The notes under the pieces are model-generated. The model searched no databases and was not told the origin of the DNA. It saw nothing but the letters and a program-made list of their open reading frames with translations. The translations under genes were made by a program, and so were the position numbers. 64,000 bases of DNA from Agarophyton chilense (lineage: Eukaryota; Rhodophyta; Florideophyceae; Gracilariales; Gracilariaceae): positions 1,779,539 to 1,843,538 of the forward strand of contig JARGXX010000100.1 of NCBI GenBank assembly GCA_030374765.1, read 5' to 3'. This document shows positions 1-12,200 of this stretch, in pieces (the stretch's first letter is position 1; every line of letters starts with the position of its first letter).

Positions 1-1030
1 CGCTCGCCTTCATATTCGACTCCATTTCATCACTGTGCTGCCGTTGTTCTTGCCTGGCTATATTTTCATTATCTGCTTCCAGATCATATAGCTCCCGTAC
101 AATAGCGTAAAGCCTTCCCTCTTCACTTTCATCTTCCGCAAAGGCGCCGTGTTGATTCATACAGATCAAAGTATTATGAAACATAACGCACGCGTATGAG
201 ATGTTGACTATGTTCTCCTAGTACAATCAATAACACTCCCGCTTTCATTTGTATGAACAGGCCTGTATAAAACCGAAAGCCCTCTGTACATCCCTCCCAA
301 AAGCCTCCTGTCGCTTTGTATACTTCGTTTATCCGTCGTTAACAGGATGGTGCAGCGGCTTTGCGAATAGAGGCTAGTTGGGGTAGATGCAACCAGCGAG
401 AAAGTACTGCAGCTCCCGTAGAATAGCAGAAAAAAATTCCTATAATTGATTGACAACCTGTATTCGTATGTGCCATTTAGATTATCCTTTAGAAACGGAG
501 GTACAGAGAGAATCGTCATGTCGTTGTTGGTGCCACATTGTCCTGGAAACCAGTGCCATAAATACGAATCACGATCACACCACGATTCTATTTGAATAGT
601 CGCTAGTTTTCTTTCTCTGGGATTATGATACTGCCCTTTGAGCGGTTATGGATAGTTTTTCGAAACCGTGTTGCAACATTCAACCGCCCAACGCATCCGG
701 AGAATCCATATACCTCATATCGCTTTTGAATGGCAACTATTTCTGCCATCAAAGGCTCCCGATTGAGGAGCTTTGTGCCATAGAGTTGAACTAAGCAATC
801 ACTGAGCTGCTTCACGTACTGTCGCAGGGATTCGGATGACATGTTTGCCCTTTCATCCATATCTTCAAGCGGTCGAGCACTGCCGAGTCTGCGTAAGGAG
901 GCAAGAATTTCACGTGGGAGGAGGTACCTTCCCTTCCAGCACAATTTCGACTCGTCTTCCATATGGAAGGAAATGTTTCAGTCGAATCTTGGCGCAACTT
1001 GTAGAACATCGCTCTCGGTACTCTAAAACG
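1..1030 (-). pseudogene. PIF/Harbinger-type transposase relic (DDE_Tnp_4), cut by window edge
   Basis: Read on the minus strand, fragments in several frames follow the order of Harbinger-like nucleases. An N-terminal part (about 1009-603) has a helical segment, then YGFSGCVGRL, which matches the family's RGFPGCIGSID motif. Next comes a piece around 600-500 with HNRSKGSIIIPEKEN and WHWFPGQCGTNNDMTIL, then LNGTYEYRLS and GGMYRGLSVLYRPV (519-208), and finally ACVMFHNTLICMNQHG (about 210-120), the usual C-terminal helix. At least three frame changes and stops separate the pieces, so the gene is dead. The expected aspartate after GCVGRL is not preserved. The coding remnant reaches position 1, so its C-terminus lies outside. 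No terminal inverted repeats are visible. Family assignment rests on recalled motif order, not on a search. Confidence 0.6.
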
Positions 1031-2109
1031 TCTACGAAAGGATCGCAGGTTGTAGGTTGGAGAAGATCCTAGATAATCATTTTGTCATGTGCTCTCTCCT
1101 CGCTCTATATTTCTAGTCCCAGGCATCCAACCCGTACAGTTGCAGCCCTTGCCATATCCTACCTTTTCCGCTTCTTTGACTGCGACCAATGATGAGCGGA
1201 AGATGACCGCGTGCATCTACATGGCGTGAGCAAGTAGCAGATTTGTCTGACGACGGCGTTTTAAGATCCGCTCCGAAACACGATCCATTTATGGTACTGG
1301 ACGGGATAGGAATTCAGATCGCAGATATGTGAGACGGTCTTGAGGCTTGTAGACGAAAAGGTGTTTACAATCACATTTGAAAGAATTGCTTTTCATTGGA
1401 TGTGAATGAGTACGAGGCAGGGTAGGAGCTTTGGAATGGTCTTGAAATGTACCGTCGTTGGTAGGCTTACATCTTCATTATTTATTCTTCAACGGGGCAT
1501 TTCAATTTATAACGGTGACAATTTACACCATTGCTAGACTTGCTCTTACATTAGCAAAACCTCAACCAGAAGTTACATGTCAACCCTGCCACGTATCTGT
1601 CCATACGTATGTTGTATGTGACAACCACAAGGCTTTAAAAGTGTCCAGCCAAACACCAAAGGAACGTGGACAGTTGTAATAGTAGTAAGCTCCCACGAGG
1701 CCTGTGCGACGGCTTTTCAAACCAATTGCGGTGGCGGCTCAATAAAAAGCTGCTTTCATTTCATGAGGCTGCTTGACGAAGATAAGTGCAAGGACGACGG
1801 TAGTTTACCGATTTAGAATGATGATGATTATGATGATCCTCATCAGCATCTATCCTCCGCAGATACTTATGTACCTATAGATGCTGTAAACCTGCTAAAG
1901 CAGCATCTCAAAGTGAGCTTTTCTATCATAGGAGCTCCTAAGTACACAACATATATTGATCTATCTAACGTCAGGACTCACCAACGTTTTTGTGGGACCC
2001 TCTACCTCTTACTTGAGCAAGAACCGAGTATTAAATCTCTAAAGTACATGGTGAGTCCAATCCCTCGCTTGCACGACCATTTCGGTATTGATATTGGATT
2101 TCGGTGTAA
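1031..2109. other. stretch without recognised gene
   Basis: No long ORF with recognisable protein features was found on either strand. There is a short low-complexity GAT-rich run near 1817-1845. The stretch separates the Harbinger relic from the antisense-ORF relic of Gypsy-D. I looked for a copy of the Gypsy-A/B or Gypsy-C LTR here, expected if the D relic had kept its end, and saw none. Confidence 0.5.
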
Positions 2110-2520
2110 TCATTCTTCACTGCACGACCCTCTGACGGTTTTAAATATTGGCTCCTCTTGAAGACTATTAGAGGATGGCGTCGCCTTGCTGTGCGCGTTT
2201 GAACCAAATCTGTGCCACGTCGGCGAACCCTGCCCAATTTCAAGTGTTTGCCACCAGTATCTCGGAGGGGTTCTTCTTCTCCAAAACGAGCACCAGAGTC
2301 CTGGAGATGTGAGTTGGCGGTTCTCATTGAAGTCGAAGCAGTTGGTGACTCTGAGGGAATGGATTCCTCTCAAGTTCTTCCTCTAATGTCTGATTGGTCG
2401 AACCAGGCGACATCTCAAAGGGTTGCGTCCGTTACTGCCCATACGAAGGCGAATGTTGAATCTGAAGGGCCGATACAGGTACTATCGGGAAGATTGGATG
2501 CGTTTGCAGCCGGAATGAAA

Positions 2521-2561
2521 CGTTTTGAGCATGGTTCTACTTGTAGAACCATGCTCAAACG
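2521..2561. repeat. short inverted repeat (hairpin) in the Gypsy-D relic
   Basis: A 20-nt arm at 2521-2540 is followed by TT and a 19-nt arm that is its reverse complement except for one missing A. The equivalent part of Gypsy-C has no such hairpin, so it arose in this copy. Confidence 0.75.
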
Positions 2562-3440
2562 AGTTCACTGCAGCGGTAGAGGTCGAGCTATCATCTCGCT
2601 CGTCGGCTTGGATTCATCCATTTTCAAGCCTTCCAGGTAGCGGCACATTCGTGACCTTGACCATGGACGCGGAATTCTTACCAAAAGAGCGACTCGCTCG
2701 CCCTCTCAAACCTTTACCAACATTGGTTTCCGAAGCATGTCACTCCCTCCGGCACAATTCTCCCCTGGGAAGACCAAAGAAACTTACCAAGGTAATGATG
2801 CTCCTCTACCAGAGTCGCCAACCAACTGAGCTCGCAACCCTGCGTTCAGCACCGCGAACAAGAAGACAACCCGGTATATATTTTTTCGTATTTTTGTCAA
2901 CCAGGTGGCTCATAGTGACCTGTTGATGTACGATTTTCTTGTGGCTGTAAAAAACCTAACTTTGTCGGCGTTCCTTAACCAACGACTATTTGATACCTAC
3001 TTGGGGTTTGTGCCTTTAGGTATGCGAGCGTCTTTGTTACGTCCCATTAATCTTTAAAAAGGGGATCAAGGATTTCAATCTTGTCAGGATCGTCTGAAAT
3101 AATAGCAAAGTCGGCAGCGTGACAAGTATCTAGAGCATTACATCCAGCCGATGTATCCCAGCGATTTTTCTATGTTCGCGTTAGACCGGAGCTGGATTAC
3201 TACCGTCGATTGGTGGTGCTAGTGTGCCAATACCTTTCAATCCCGGAAATTTACCTTCCGGTTTCATCTGAATTGATTTCCCTGAGTTAGCCTTTCACAA
3301 CCCTCAATTGGCTGACCGTAATAGGTAGGACGAGGACTCAGAGACAAAGAGTGTCGTTCGTACTCGCAACTTTTTGACTCGCATTACGTTTTTCTTGCAT
3401 AAAATCAAGCATTTCTCACAACCTAAGAAGAGTAGACACG

Positions 3441-3524
3441 ATTGGTACGTCATTCGACCAGATTGGTACGTCATTCGACCAAATTGGTACGTCATTCGAC
3501 CAGATTGGTACGTCATTCGACTAG
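3441..3524. repeat. 21-bp tandem repeat, 4 copies
   Basis: Four nearly identical 21-bp units starting ATTGGTACGTCATTCGACC occupy 3441-3524. One frame reads VRHSTRL repeats. The array lies inside the Gypsy-D antisense ORF relic, shortly before the SHQGW block, and is absent from Gypsy-C at the equivalent place, so it is a local expansion. Confidence 0.85.
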
Positions 3525-4614
3525 ATTGATCAGAGTCTTATTTGGTTTCGTTGTCGCTGAGTGTTCGTACTCAGCCAATGTTGACGTATTTTGGGTGTCC
3601 CATCAAGGTTGGGAGGACTTCAATTCCGCAACTATGGAGATTGTACCTTGCCACGCTCAATACCACGTCGGTTAATTTCTTTTTTATGGGGCTCTACCAA
3701 TCTCTGAACCTTACCAAATTACTGTAAAGACATCTTTCGGTCGATATGTTGTTCAATTATCGTCCGAGTCGGTACCTCAAGATCGTAAGTCGGCTCCCCT
3801 ACGGTTGTGACTTTCGCTCAACCGAGCTCCGCAACGTTCGTGATTCCGTATCGGCCTACATTAGCTTGTATTGCTTGTCTCTGCCCTCAATATTTGATGC
3901 CTTCTCCTACCGTGGTCTGTCTGCTGGCGCGAGTACCCCAGGCCTGCGTGTCAAAATTCCAACGGACTGGTCTACCTCATTTATTACTGCTTCAGCGCTC
4001 CCTGAAAGTTTACTGCCGCGATATGCGCTTTATATAAAGGCGATGGAACAACTTGGTGAGCTCCCGAAACAGTTCCAATTGAACTTTTACGAATTGGCCA
4101 CCTGTCATGTTGGTAACCGAGCGAGCGTCGCTGCGGCTACACCTTTTGGTCCTTTCATGGATCCCTTTCTAGACGTGAACTTTAACTCTAAGGTTCTGCG
4201 ACCCATTTCGATTTTTCATCCAATTAATTTATGTTATCGTTTGCTTGTGCTTCAGATGGTGCCAGGAATGTAGCAAAGAACGCAATAGGACCTTTATTGC
4301 ATAGTTTGGATCACAAAAGCCTCCTCAGGCGTCGCAGCACTGGTAAGCGTTGACCCTGAAGAGGCGGGGGGCCAAGAATATCAGTAACTCAGCTGGACGG
4401 ACGGTGCGAGAGAACACGTCCAGTTCCCAGCCAGCAACCCCGACCCATATTCATTTCATGCAAAGAAGGCGAAGTTATGGCAGTGGCATGTGTATTGTTC
4501 TAGATTGTGTCGGAAGGCCGGGGTTTCATAACAGAGGATTCTTTTTGTTCTTATCAAGAAAAATCCAAGTTTTCTTCTGTGGTCAGCGTGATTTTCGGGA
4601 GAAAAGATCTTCCG

Positions 4615-5270
4615 TTCGTGAGATAATAGCGAAGCGAATGAATGGATGCCCAACTGCCATGTAAGACAATAGTTTCAGCAGAATTCCCATTTCAAAATGC
4701 ATGAAAGGCTCCGCCAATACGTGCAGAGTGCGGCGTGAGTGAGCCTGGGAGCCAAAGAAACTGTGCTGCGTCCTTGATGCTTTGCAAGTAAGCATTATAT
4801 GTGATCTGGAAGATCGATTCGGGACGATGCGCTGCAAGGTGTGATGAAAGAAATGATACGATAGAAAGGTCATGAATAAGTGTAAACTGATTGTTCCCTG
4901 TTTTTCTCTGTGCAATCCAAATTCTAGCTGATGTAGGTGCGCCGATGCTGCGGGTTGTAATGTCACCGGGAAGTGCGACATCTTGTCTTCGAATAGAAAG
5001 CGTCTCAGAAGCACGTAAGTAAGCCCCCCAAGCCACTGCTAGATCACCAGCTGCGTTGGGGAGACCTCTTTCTTCGAGCCCAGCTACGATAGCCAGCATA
5101 ATATGACGGTTTAACGGCAGAGAGGCTTTGTGAGGGAAACAACGTTTCCAAGCTCCGATGGTCCGTCGTCCAAGGCTTAGTCGAGAGCGCAGGTCCGGAA
5201 TAACGAAACAGATATGCGAGAGTAAATTCATCATTTGCAGTCTTTTTCCAGGAGATGGGTGCTGATTGTA
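4615..5270 (-). pseudogene. tyrosine recombinase domain, broken
   Basis: The main ORF runs from ATG 5234 to 4692 (180 aa). After a stop at 4692-4694 the same frame continues with the rest of the domain. Signature residues appear in order: the first catalytic Arg in WGAYLRASETL (box I), the HxxR motif in TPHSARIGGA (box II), then after the stop GSWASIHSFRYYL. The last block supplies the family's small-residue/Trp position and a Tyr at the nucleophile position. These enzymes cut and rejoin DNA through the Tyr to integrate circular intermediates. A single in-frame stop splits box II from the nucleophile, so the gene is not functional as read. The closest fit from memory is DIRS-like recombinases (HSxRxGGA). 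Confidence 0.6.
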
Positions 5271-5903
5271 TGATTGTTAGATGTAGAAAAGAACGGTATG
5301 ATCGAGTTCTTGGACGGTGGCTGGCATAGTTTTAGCATACCGAAAAAACGATGAGTAGGCCATGAGGTATCGACGACATGTTTGAGGTTTCAAGCACCCG
5401 ACAAGAAGAGGGTGGGATTGAAACATGGTCGTACCGTAATCGGTTAGGTATATGAGTTCAGTATCACAAACAATGGTGGTACTCGATTGAAGTGGTTCTC
5501 GCCGAACGATCGGAGGTGGTGCTTGTTGCAGTGGTGGTGGATTTTTAAAAAACTATTGTTCTTTAGGAGGGCCTGACGACGGTGAAAGGCCTCACAGGTT
5601 TCACTGGAGAGGGACATCTTTGAATATTTGGGGTGTAAGGGATTTTCAGCTGAGTTCAAGCGGGATGGTATGTGTAGAAGACATGGGGAGAGGTTATGAG
5701 CTATTGTGATGGCAGCGAATCGACGAGCAGGTAGAGCGAGATTTGTAGATGAAGATCGGCCTTTCGAAAAGGCACCGATTGTAGTGGTTTAATCAGAAAG
5801 CAATACCAAACGTCTCGCTGCTATGTTGTGGGAGACGGCCTATTCCAAAGAAAGTACGCCTGCATGACCCTCCAGCCCATCGATGTGTTGGGAGCGACGC
5901 CAT

Positions 5904-6272
5904 CTACGGGAAAAAGCAGTACTCCACTTTCAAAACTAAAATGGTGTGTAATTTTTGGGTCTCGAGCGCCGTGATGAAATGTACGCGAGCGGCAAGGCGA
6001 TGCAAGAATTCTGGGCTTCGCTGGGGAAATGGAGCGAAACAGACACCCGCAACGATAGGGCTGGCGTCGAAAGCGACAATAATGGGCCAGATTGCACGGT
6101 CAGGATATACTCTTGCTGTTGGAAGCACGGCTGAAAGTGCGGTAACCTCGCTGCGAGCCGCACACTGGAGAGCCTTTGAAGGCGGCACGTTTCTGTGAGT
6201 GACAAGAAATGTGAGTCTCAGGAAAGAAAGAGCCGGCCTTGTTGCGAGCGCGAGCCACATAAGTCGCCCCAA
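5904..6272 (-). pseudogene. possible RNase H fragment of the DIRS-like relic
   Basis: A 122-aa minus-strand frame contains IVAFDASPIVAGVCFAP followed by RVHFITALETQKL. This resembles the RNase H pattern of an Asp-Ala-Ser followed by a Gly, then a helix with Glu. A second acidic block (D-N) is not evident, because the frame ends at 5904 and downstream codons include stops. The assignment leans on its position upstream of the tyrosine recombinase. It could also be an unrelated ORF. Confidence 0.35.
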
Positions 6273-6407
6273 GAGACTTCGAAGTTGGACGGGCGTCTTT
6301 TGGAATAAAGAAGTAGGCGACGTTGCGAGGGAAAGGTATTTGAGATGCTTCTCGGGATCAGGCCGAATAACATTCTCTTGGAGATACCACTTTCATCCGA
6401 TGAAAGG

Positions 6408-6853
6408 TGTGAAGGAGGGGTAATAGCGGTTGAGCTCTGTAAGCCGCCGGGCCCTGAAGGATCTTGCAGACGACACGTGGACGGGTCGACCTCAGGTGGA
6501 CTCATGTAGATTATTCATTTATTTTAATTAGTGTAATAGATTAGCATTACTGTTCCAGGGAGATCTCAGCGCCTCGCCAGTACTATTTACTTGGCTCGAG
6601 TGACGCTTCTCCCTTAGAGTACGGTAGGCACCGTTAGGATACTAAATAACCACCTTTGGTATATTAGTTCCACCTTTTGGTCTTCAAGCCATTGTTTCCG
6701 TAGCTCCAACCTGTAGGAATACGCAGTAAACGCCAGCCCATTGCACCAAGTACTCTAGGAGAGCCGCCGTCAAGGATTCGAACCTTAATCCCCGCTCTAC
6801 AAGTCTACCACCGGTCGAGATCCGTACGCTGACCCAACCGTCATTGCGTTTCA
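6408..6853 (+). repeat. Gypsy-A 5' LTR
   Basis: It begins TGTGAAGGAGG and matches, in reverse orientation, the two Gypsy-B LTRs at 13423-13858 and 21765-22182. Shared blocks include TGTAAGCCGCCGGG, the A/T-rich segment before 6545, CTCGAGTGACGCTTCTCCC and AACGCCAGCCCATTG. The end is either 6847 (...CATTGC, suggested by the Gypsy-B target duplication) or 6853 (...CA). It contains an antisense tRNA-like B box (6774-6784). Confidence 0.85.
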
Positions 6854-6856
6854 TTT

Positions 6857-6874
6857 TGGTCTCCCGACTTAGAA
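6857..6874 (+). other. Gypsy-A primer binding site
   Basis: TGGTCTCCCGACTTAGAA starts with the TGG expected opposite a tRNA CCA end and lies just after the LTR. The same 18 nt follow the unrelated LTR of Gypsy-C (24990-25007). A one-base variant follows Gypsy-B. The tRNA identity is not determined. Confidence 0.7.
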
Positions 6875-6978
6875 ACCTCACGGAATAAGTGAACGGACCA
6901 CTGGAACGAAGAATTATCCGGATTCTAACCTTTCGTTAAATTCCCCAACGGACCAGAACTACAGAAGCAAACGCCATT

Positions 6979-9230
6979 GTGGATGCAGGAAACACACCCA
7001 ACCGACCCCACCATAGGACACCCACGGCAGGAACAGCTGCCACTGCAACGCCGACGATGTCGCCTGAACCTCAGGTTGATAATGTTAGCGACCGCAGGAG
7101 CACGAGAAGCCAGCCGCAAGGAGTACTGACTCCCATGAATGACCCTGAAATGGTTCGCCGAGAACCCACGGTGGCAGCGCGTTTACGAGAACGCATCACC
7201 AGGGTCACCTCTAGGCCAGGAACACCACAAGGAGAACCCCGTAAGACCGAAGGAATTAGAGAGAATATTCCCGCGGGACTTGGCGACCTTCTCTGGCCCC
7301 GTCTCCGTGAGCTCTGCTCAGCCCATGTGGATTCCATTGTAGACATAAGACTCGCCACGGCGATCGCTGACCATAAGGATTACCTCGTTACGCGAATCGT
7401 CCCCAAGGTCGTGGAGTTTAAGATATTCTTAGACTCCCTCATTCAGGCCGTTCAAGGAGCAGTCACCAGCCAGTCAGACAACACGGTCCCTAGGATTACT
7501 CCACAAGTCAACCATCGGGCTTCCGTATGGCAACCCCCTACTGAACCCCCAGGAGCGACGGTGTTACTCGCCCCTCGCCGGGAACCCCATCAGGAATGTC
7601 AAATGGGAGGAAAATCTAGGAGCAGAAGAGAAGCTCCACGTCTAGATGAGAGAAAGGCTGCCCATCAGGAGAATCCGAGGGAGGGACAAGCGAGGAGCAG
7701 AAGAGAAGCTCCGCGTCTAGAAGAGAGACCGCTTGCCCAACCCGACGGATTATATGAGGTACAGCGACCACAGGGCTCCATCGGATCTGATAAAGAGATC
7801 GATTCTTTAGGTCCCTACTCCGCTGGAAAGAAAAGAAGCAACCGTAGGAGAAAGAAGAACAGAAGGAGTAAAAGAAGAGAACATTCGGACACGTGATTCC
7901 GAATCGGCCTCGACCGAAACTACCCACTCGGAAGTGGATGAGGCTCCCGTTCGAGGCCTCAGACCACTGACAACAACCAACGAACTTTTCTTTAAGGTTC
8001 TAGACTACTGGAATTACCGGCTGGCCGACAGGTCCGCGAAGTACTCTGGTTTGGTGGCTGGCAGAGTCGCCAAATGAGCTAAACGGATGCAATTAACCAT
8101 TACGGACAAGTTCTCGGGTTCCAATTCCATTGCTGTACTTAGGTTTCTCAGTTTGTTCCGTACGGCCTGCGATCAGAACGGTGTCCACGAGGGTGCCGCT
8201 CTGTACCTTTTCCAATTCTTCCTTAGAGGACAGGCGCGTGACCGAGTGGTTTCGAAAATATCTGGCACAACTGACTTCGTGGATGCTCAAGACCGTGAGC
8301 TTTTCAGGTCATATCCTCAGGTTCTTCATTACCTCTTGTAAACTTACGCCACGGATGACGTTATAATGGATGCCCACCAGAAATTAATATCCTTTAGACA
8401 GAGCTCCAAAATGACCGTATCATCTTTCGAAGACAACCTATGGAAAAAGCCTTACCGATATGGAAACGTGTTCTCCGAAAGACGGCTTAAACGTCACTTC
8501 ATCACGGGATTGCTCCCTGAAAATCGAACACATGTGCGCAATGACCACACGAAAAACCCTCAATACTCCTTCCGAAGGCTCGTTGCCTACGTCGAAGGTT
8601 ATGGAAAAACGTACAGGACCTCCAGGCGCAACGCTGATTTAACCAGAGGATACGCAAATCCGTTGCGTAAACCCAACCAAGCCCATTTGGTTTGCTCCAC
8701 GGAGTCGAAAATGGATGATTCACACTATTACGCCGATTCGGGAGAAGTCCTCGCGGTCATTTTCAGTGCTCCTCCATCCGGGCCCCCATCATATACCACC
8801 CAGGGAACTACAGCGACCACTGGACCACCCAAACCCAAGTATTCTCCCTTTCCGCCCCGCAAGGACGTTTTTGTTCGCTCCCTAAGGGCTTACTTCCTCT
8901 GCCTTTCAGTGACCCAACCTTGTGACAGTACGAGGTATTTGCCTGAGGACGCACGTAAAAACCTCCTAGCCCTAAAGGAAGAGAATTACCGGGTGGGGAG
9001 ATCCAAAGGAATGTAATACAAGGCACAGCAACAAACTACAGGGACCCTTGAAAGCTCACGTTATGCCACGCCTCCGGATACTCCGATCAGAGCCCCACAG
9101 GTCCACGCCATTGTAGATCCTACGGACGACCCCGTGGAAGAATCTTATCCTCAGGAAGAAACGGAAACCCCATCGGCAAAATCCTGGAGGGAAGACTCGA
9201 GGAAAATCCTTCCTCTTTAAGCCCCTGCCT
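6979..9230 (+). pseudogene. Gypsy-A Gag, frameshifted
   Basis: The first ORF (6979-7896, 305 aa) is a Pro/Arg-rich N-terminus ending in a basic Lys/Arg run. The capsid-like region follows in other frames (8087-8341, 8366-9016), with ITDKFSGSNSIAVLRFLSLF, a helical stretch ending FFLRGQARDRVV, and VIMDAHQKLISFRQSS. These correspond to the retrotransposon Gag fold (F..A..FL.G.A...W). A nucleocapsid-like Cys segment near 8890 (YFLCLSVTQPCDS) lacks the usual His, as does Gypsy-B. Stops and frame changes near 7897, 8075, 8340 and 9014 break the gene. The same layout, less decayed in places, is seen in Gypsy-B. Confidence 0.75.
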
Positions 9231-9245
9231 CAAGAAATTGGACGG

Positions 9246-12200
9246 TCATGAGCCAAAGAGCTCCTCACCTCCCAATACGAACCACACACAGTGGACCACT
9301 CCAGATGGCCCCAATTGGAACACAGTGACGACCCCGTCTGTATCCTCATGCAAGAGAACTATAAAGTTCGAGTAACTGTAGGACCTCGTTCCAACAACTC
9401 TCGAATGACCACAGCTGTATTGGACACAGGCGCTGGTCCCAACTTGGTCCATCTTAAGCTGCTCTAACTGGAGTTGCAAGATTTCGTTCAGGCAAGGAAG
9501 AACCCAAGGATTACCGATGCATCACGTAGACCAATGGAAATTAAAGGGATAGTACCACTTTACCTCCAAGTAGGACAATTCAAAGTCCGCATGTGGTTCC
9601 TTGTATGTCCTTACTTGGGTGCGGAGGAAATCATAGGGACCTCCTTTATCGACCGATACATTAAGGCCATTAGGCCATTTATCCAGGCCTTAGGAAAGTC
9701 TCGTTCTACCGCGCACCTTCCATCTCCATAACTGGTTCCGCCCCAGGGCCAGAAGCGAACTGCAAAAGAGCGGTTGTCTCCGAAAACACAAAGTCCAATA
9801 AGGTTCGCCTGTCAAAGGCCATAACGATACCGCCGATGACCCAAATCGCTGTATCGGTCCATTCCCAGTTCTCAGCTCTTGTGACGATTCAGAAACACTA
9901 TAAAACGGTTCTGAAGCACCTTAACTTGATGGTCAATGGAGTAATGGACATCCACCCCAACAGGTCCTTTTTGGTCACAATCAGCAATTTCTGAGATAAA
10001 CCAGTGCGGGGACCTAAAGGTACAGTGATTGGTATCACTCTACCCGCGCCCGTGGACATTATGGAGGCCCAAATGGATAATCTTGCGACGCCAACTTCCG
10101 ACGAGGACGTCAACTCTCGGGAGGACACGGTCGCCATCGGCGAAGAATTTGAATCCTGTAGGCCGCAGGTACTTGATCTCCTTAGGGAATACCACGCCAT
10201 GTGGTCACATAGATTGGGCACAATCAGGGCTACTACACACGGCATTGACCATCAGGATGATGCTAGACCACAGTTCCAGCACCCATACCGTACCGGCCTT
10301 AGGGGTACGGAAATTGTCGCCAACCAGATTGACAAGATGCGCGAAGCTAAAGTCATAGAGCCAGCGCCTCCAAACCAATCCGAATGTGCAAGTTTCCTTG
10401 TCCTCGTGGCGAAGAAAGATGGCTCCGTCAGGTTCTGTGTCGACTACAGGAAGCTGAACGCAGTAAGCAAGAGGGACTCATACCCGATACCCCACAAGAA
10501 CGACTGTCTGGATTCCTTAGGCAAAGTTGTCGTATTTACCACACTGGACGCTAACTTGGGATATTGGCAAATTCCTTTGGCCGAAGAAGCGAGAGCGCTG
10601 ACAACATTCACCACCCATGAAGGTCTGTTCAGATTTACTCGCATGGCCTTTAGTTGAAACCAACGGGTAATGGACATTATACTGTCCAGAGTCAAATGGA
10701 AGCTCGCCCTGGTCTATTTGGATGACGTTATAATCTGCTCACGGACCATAAAGGAACACTTTCGCCACGTGAAGAAGGTGCTAACAATCCTACAGGACGC
10801 TAGAGTAACACTGAAACTCCGCAAATGCGCCTTCTTCCAGGCCTCAGTGGACCATCTCGGTCACGTCGTCCTCCCAGGAAAGCTAAAGGTGGCCACACAG
10901 ACCACAAATGCGATTCGCTAGGCTAAGCCTCCTAGGACCCACATGCAACTACGATCCTTCGTGGGCTTGTGCAACGTTTACCGACGGTTTGCTCAAGGTT
11001 TTGCCAAGATCTCGGCCCCTTTTCAAGCGATGCTGAAGAAGGGAACGCTTTCGGAGTTCGAAGCCGTTCCCGACGACCAGTACGAGGCATTTCAGACCCT
11101 AAAAGACAAATTGCTGAACCCACTCATATTCGACTTACCAAAGCCCAATAGGCCTTTCGTCCTGGACACAGATGCCTCTGATGTCCAAGTGGGTTGTGCA
11201 CTGCTACAGGAACAGGAGTCACCGAAGGACTATCGAAATATTGGCTACTAGAGCAGAACGCTCACCAGCGTGGAGCGAAACTACAGTTCGACCGAAAACG
11301 AATGTCTAGCCATCGTATTGTCCGCATTGACACTCCGTCCGTACCCCGAGGGAACCAGGTTTATCATTAGGACAGACAACGACTCACTCTACTGGCTACT
11401 CAATATGACCGATGCATCGATTTTCCTCGCTAGGTGGCGCCTCAGGCTGCCAGAATATGATCACGAGATAACAGCTAGGGCAGTCATCAAACACCAGACA
11501 GCAGATGCCTTGTTGCGAATCATTACCGACGGAACTCATGACACTCTATTGAACGATCTAATTCCTACCCCCTATACAGGCGATGGACCACAGGACTATA
11601 CGGAAACAGATGAACTTATGGGTAAGGTGCAATCAGAGGACGTTGAGGTAAAGGAGAACGAAGTATACCTATTGGACTGGGAGAAAGTGCAGCCCAATTC
11701 GGCACCACCTCAGGTTAATGCGATAGCCCCGGCGGAAATAGAACTCCTCCCTATAACTATTGAGGAACTCCTACAGGCGCAGATCGAAGACGAGTACTGC
11801 AAGGGCACAGCCCAATTGGTAGAAACGCCAGGATTCCTATTATACCATGACCGATTCGGACAACTATGTCGCATCTCACCGCTGGATGGCGCACGCCAAC
11901 GGGTCATACCAACTTCGCTAAGGGTGCAATTCCTATACCTCGCCCATTTCCCCCGCTTAACTGGTCACCCTGAAAGCCGACGAATGTACCAAACCCTAAG
12001 GAAGCTCTTCTACTGGCCACTAATGGCGCAGGACCTATGGCAAACCGCACGGAACTATGCATCGTGCGCACAGATCCGAGGGTATCACGCCAATCATCAG
12101 TCCAAATTGAAGCTCTTCCCCGCTGCAGGTCCAATGGAATTTGTCGCAATGAATATCTTTGGGCCTTGGCCTAAGTCCTCCCATGGGAAACGGTTTGTTT

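Larger units (their letters stand above)
2110..4275 (+). pseudogene. Gypsy-D: decayed copy of the gypsy-C-type antisense ORF
   Basis: The plus strand encodes, in shifting frames, a protein homologous to the antisense ORF of Gypsy-C (31774-34460, minus). Shared blocks in order are GDSEG(M/I)D, PLMSDWS, DTYLGFVPLG (about 2990), RRLVV (about 3210), SHQGW (about 3600), and near the end LLPR, LGE, QFQL and LATC/LATR. Several stops and frameshifts are present (for example TAA after the PLG block near 3055). By analogy this is the 3' end of a chromovirus lying on the minus strand. No LTR, chromodomain or pol is recognisable next to it, so only the antisense ORF survives. The product's function is unknown. 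The value of this relic is that it shows protein-level similarity to the same ORF in an independent element. Confidence 0.6.
4600..6400 (-). mobile_element. tyrosine-recombinase retroelement relic (DIRS-like)
   Basis: A tyrosine recombinase domain (4615-5270) lies downstream, on the minus strand, of a possible RNase H fragment (5904-6272). That order is expected of DIRS-type elements (RT, RNase H, recombinase). RT itself is not visible, probably lost where the Gypsy-A LTR begins at 6408. Between them, 5444-5659 encodes a short block containing ETCEAFHRRQALLKN that could be the recombinase N-terminus. No split or inverted terminal repeats were recognised. A Crypton-like or other recombinase source is an alternative. 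Confidence 0.45.
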
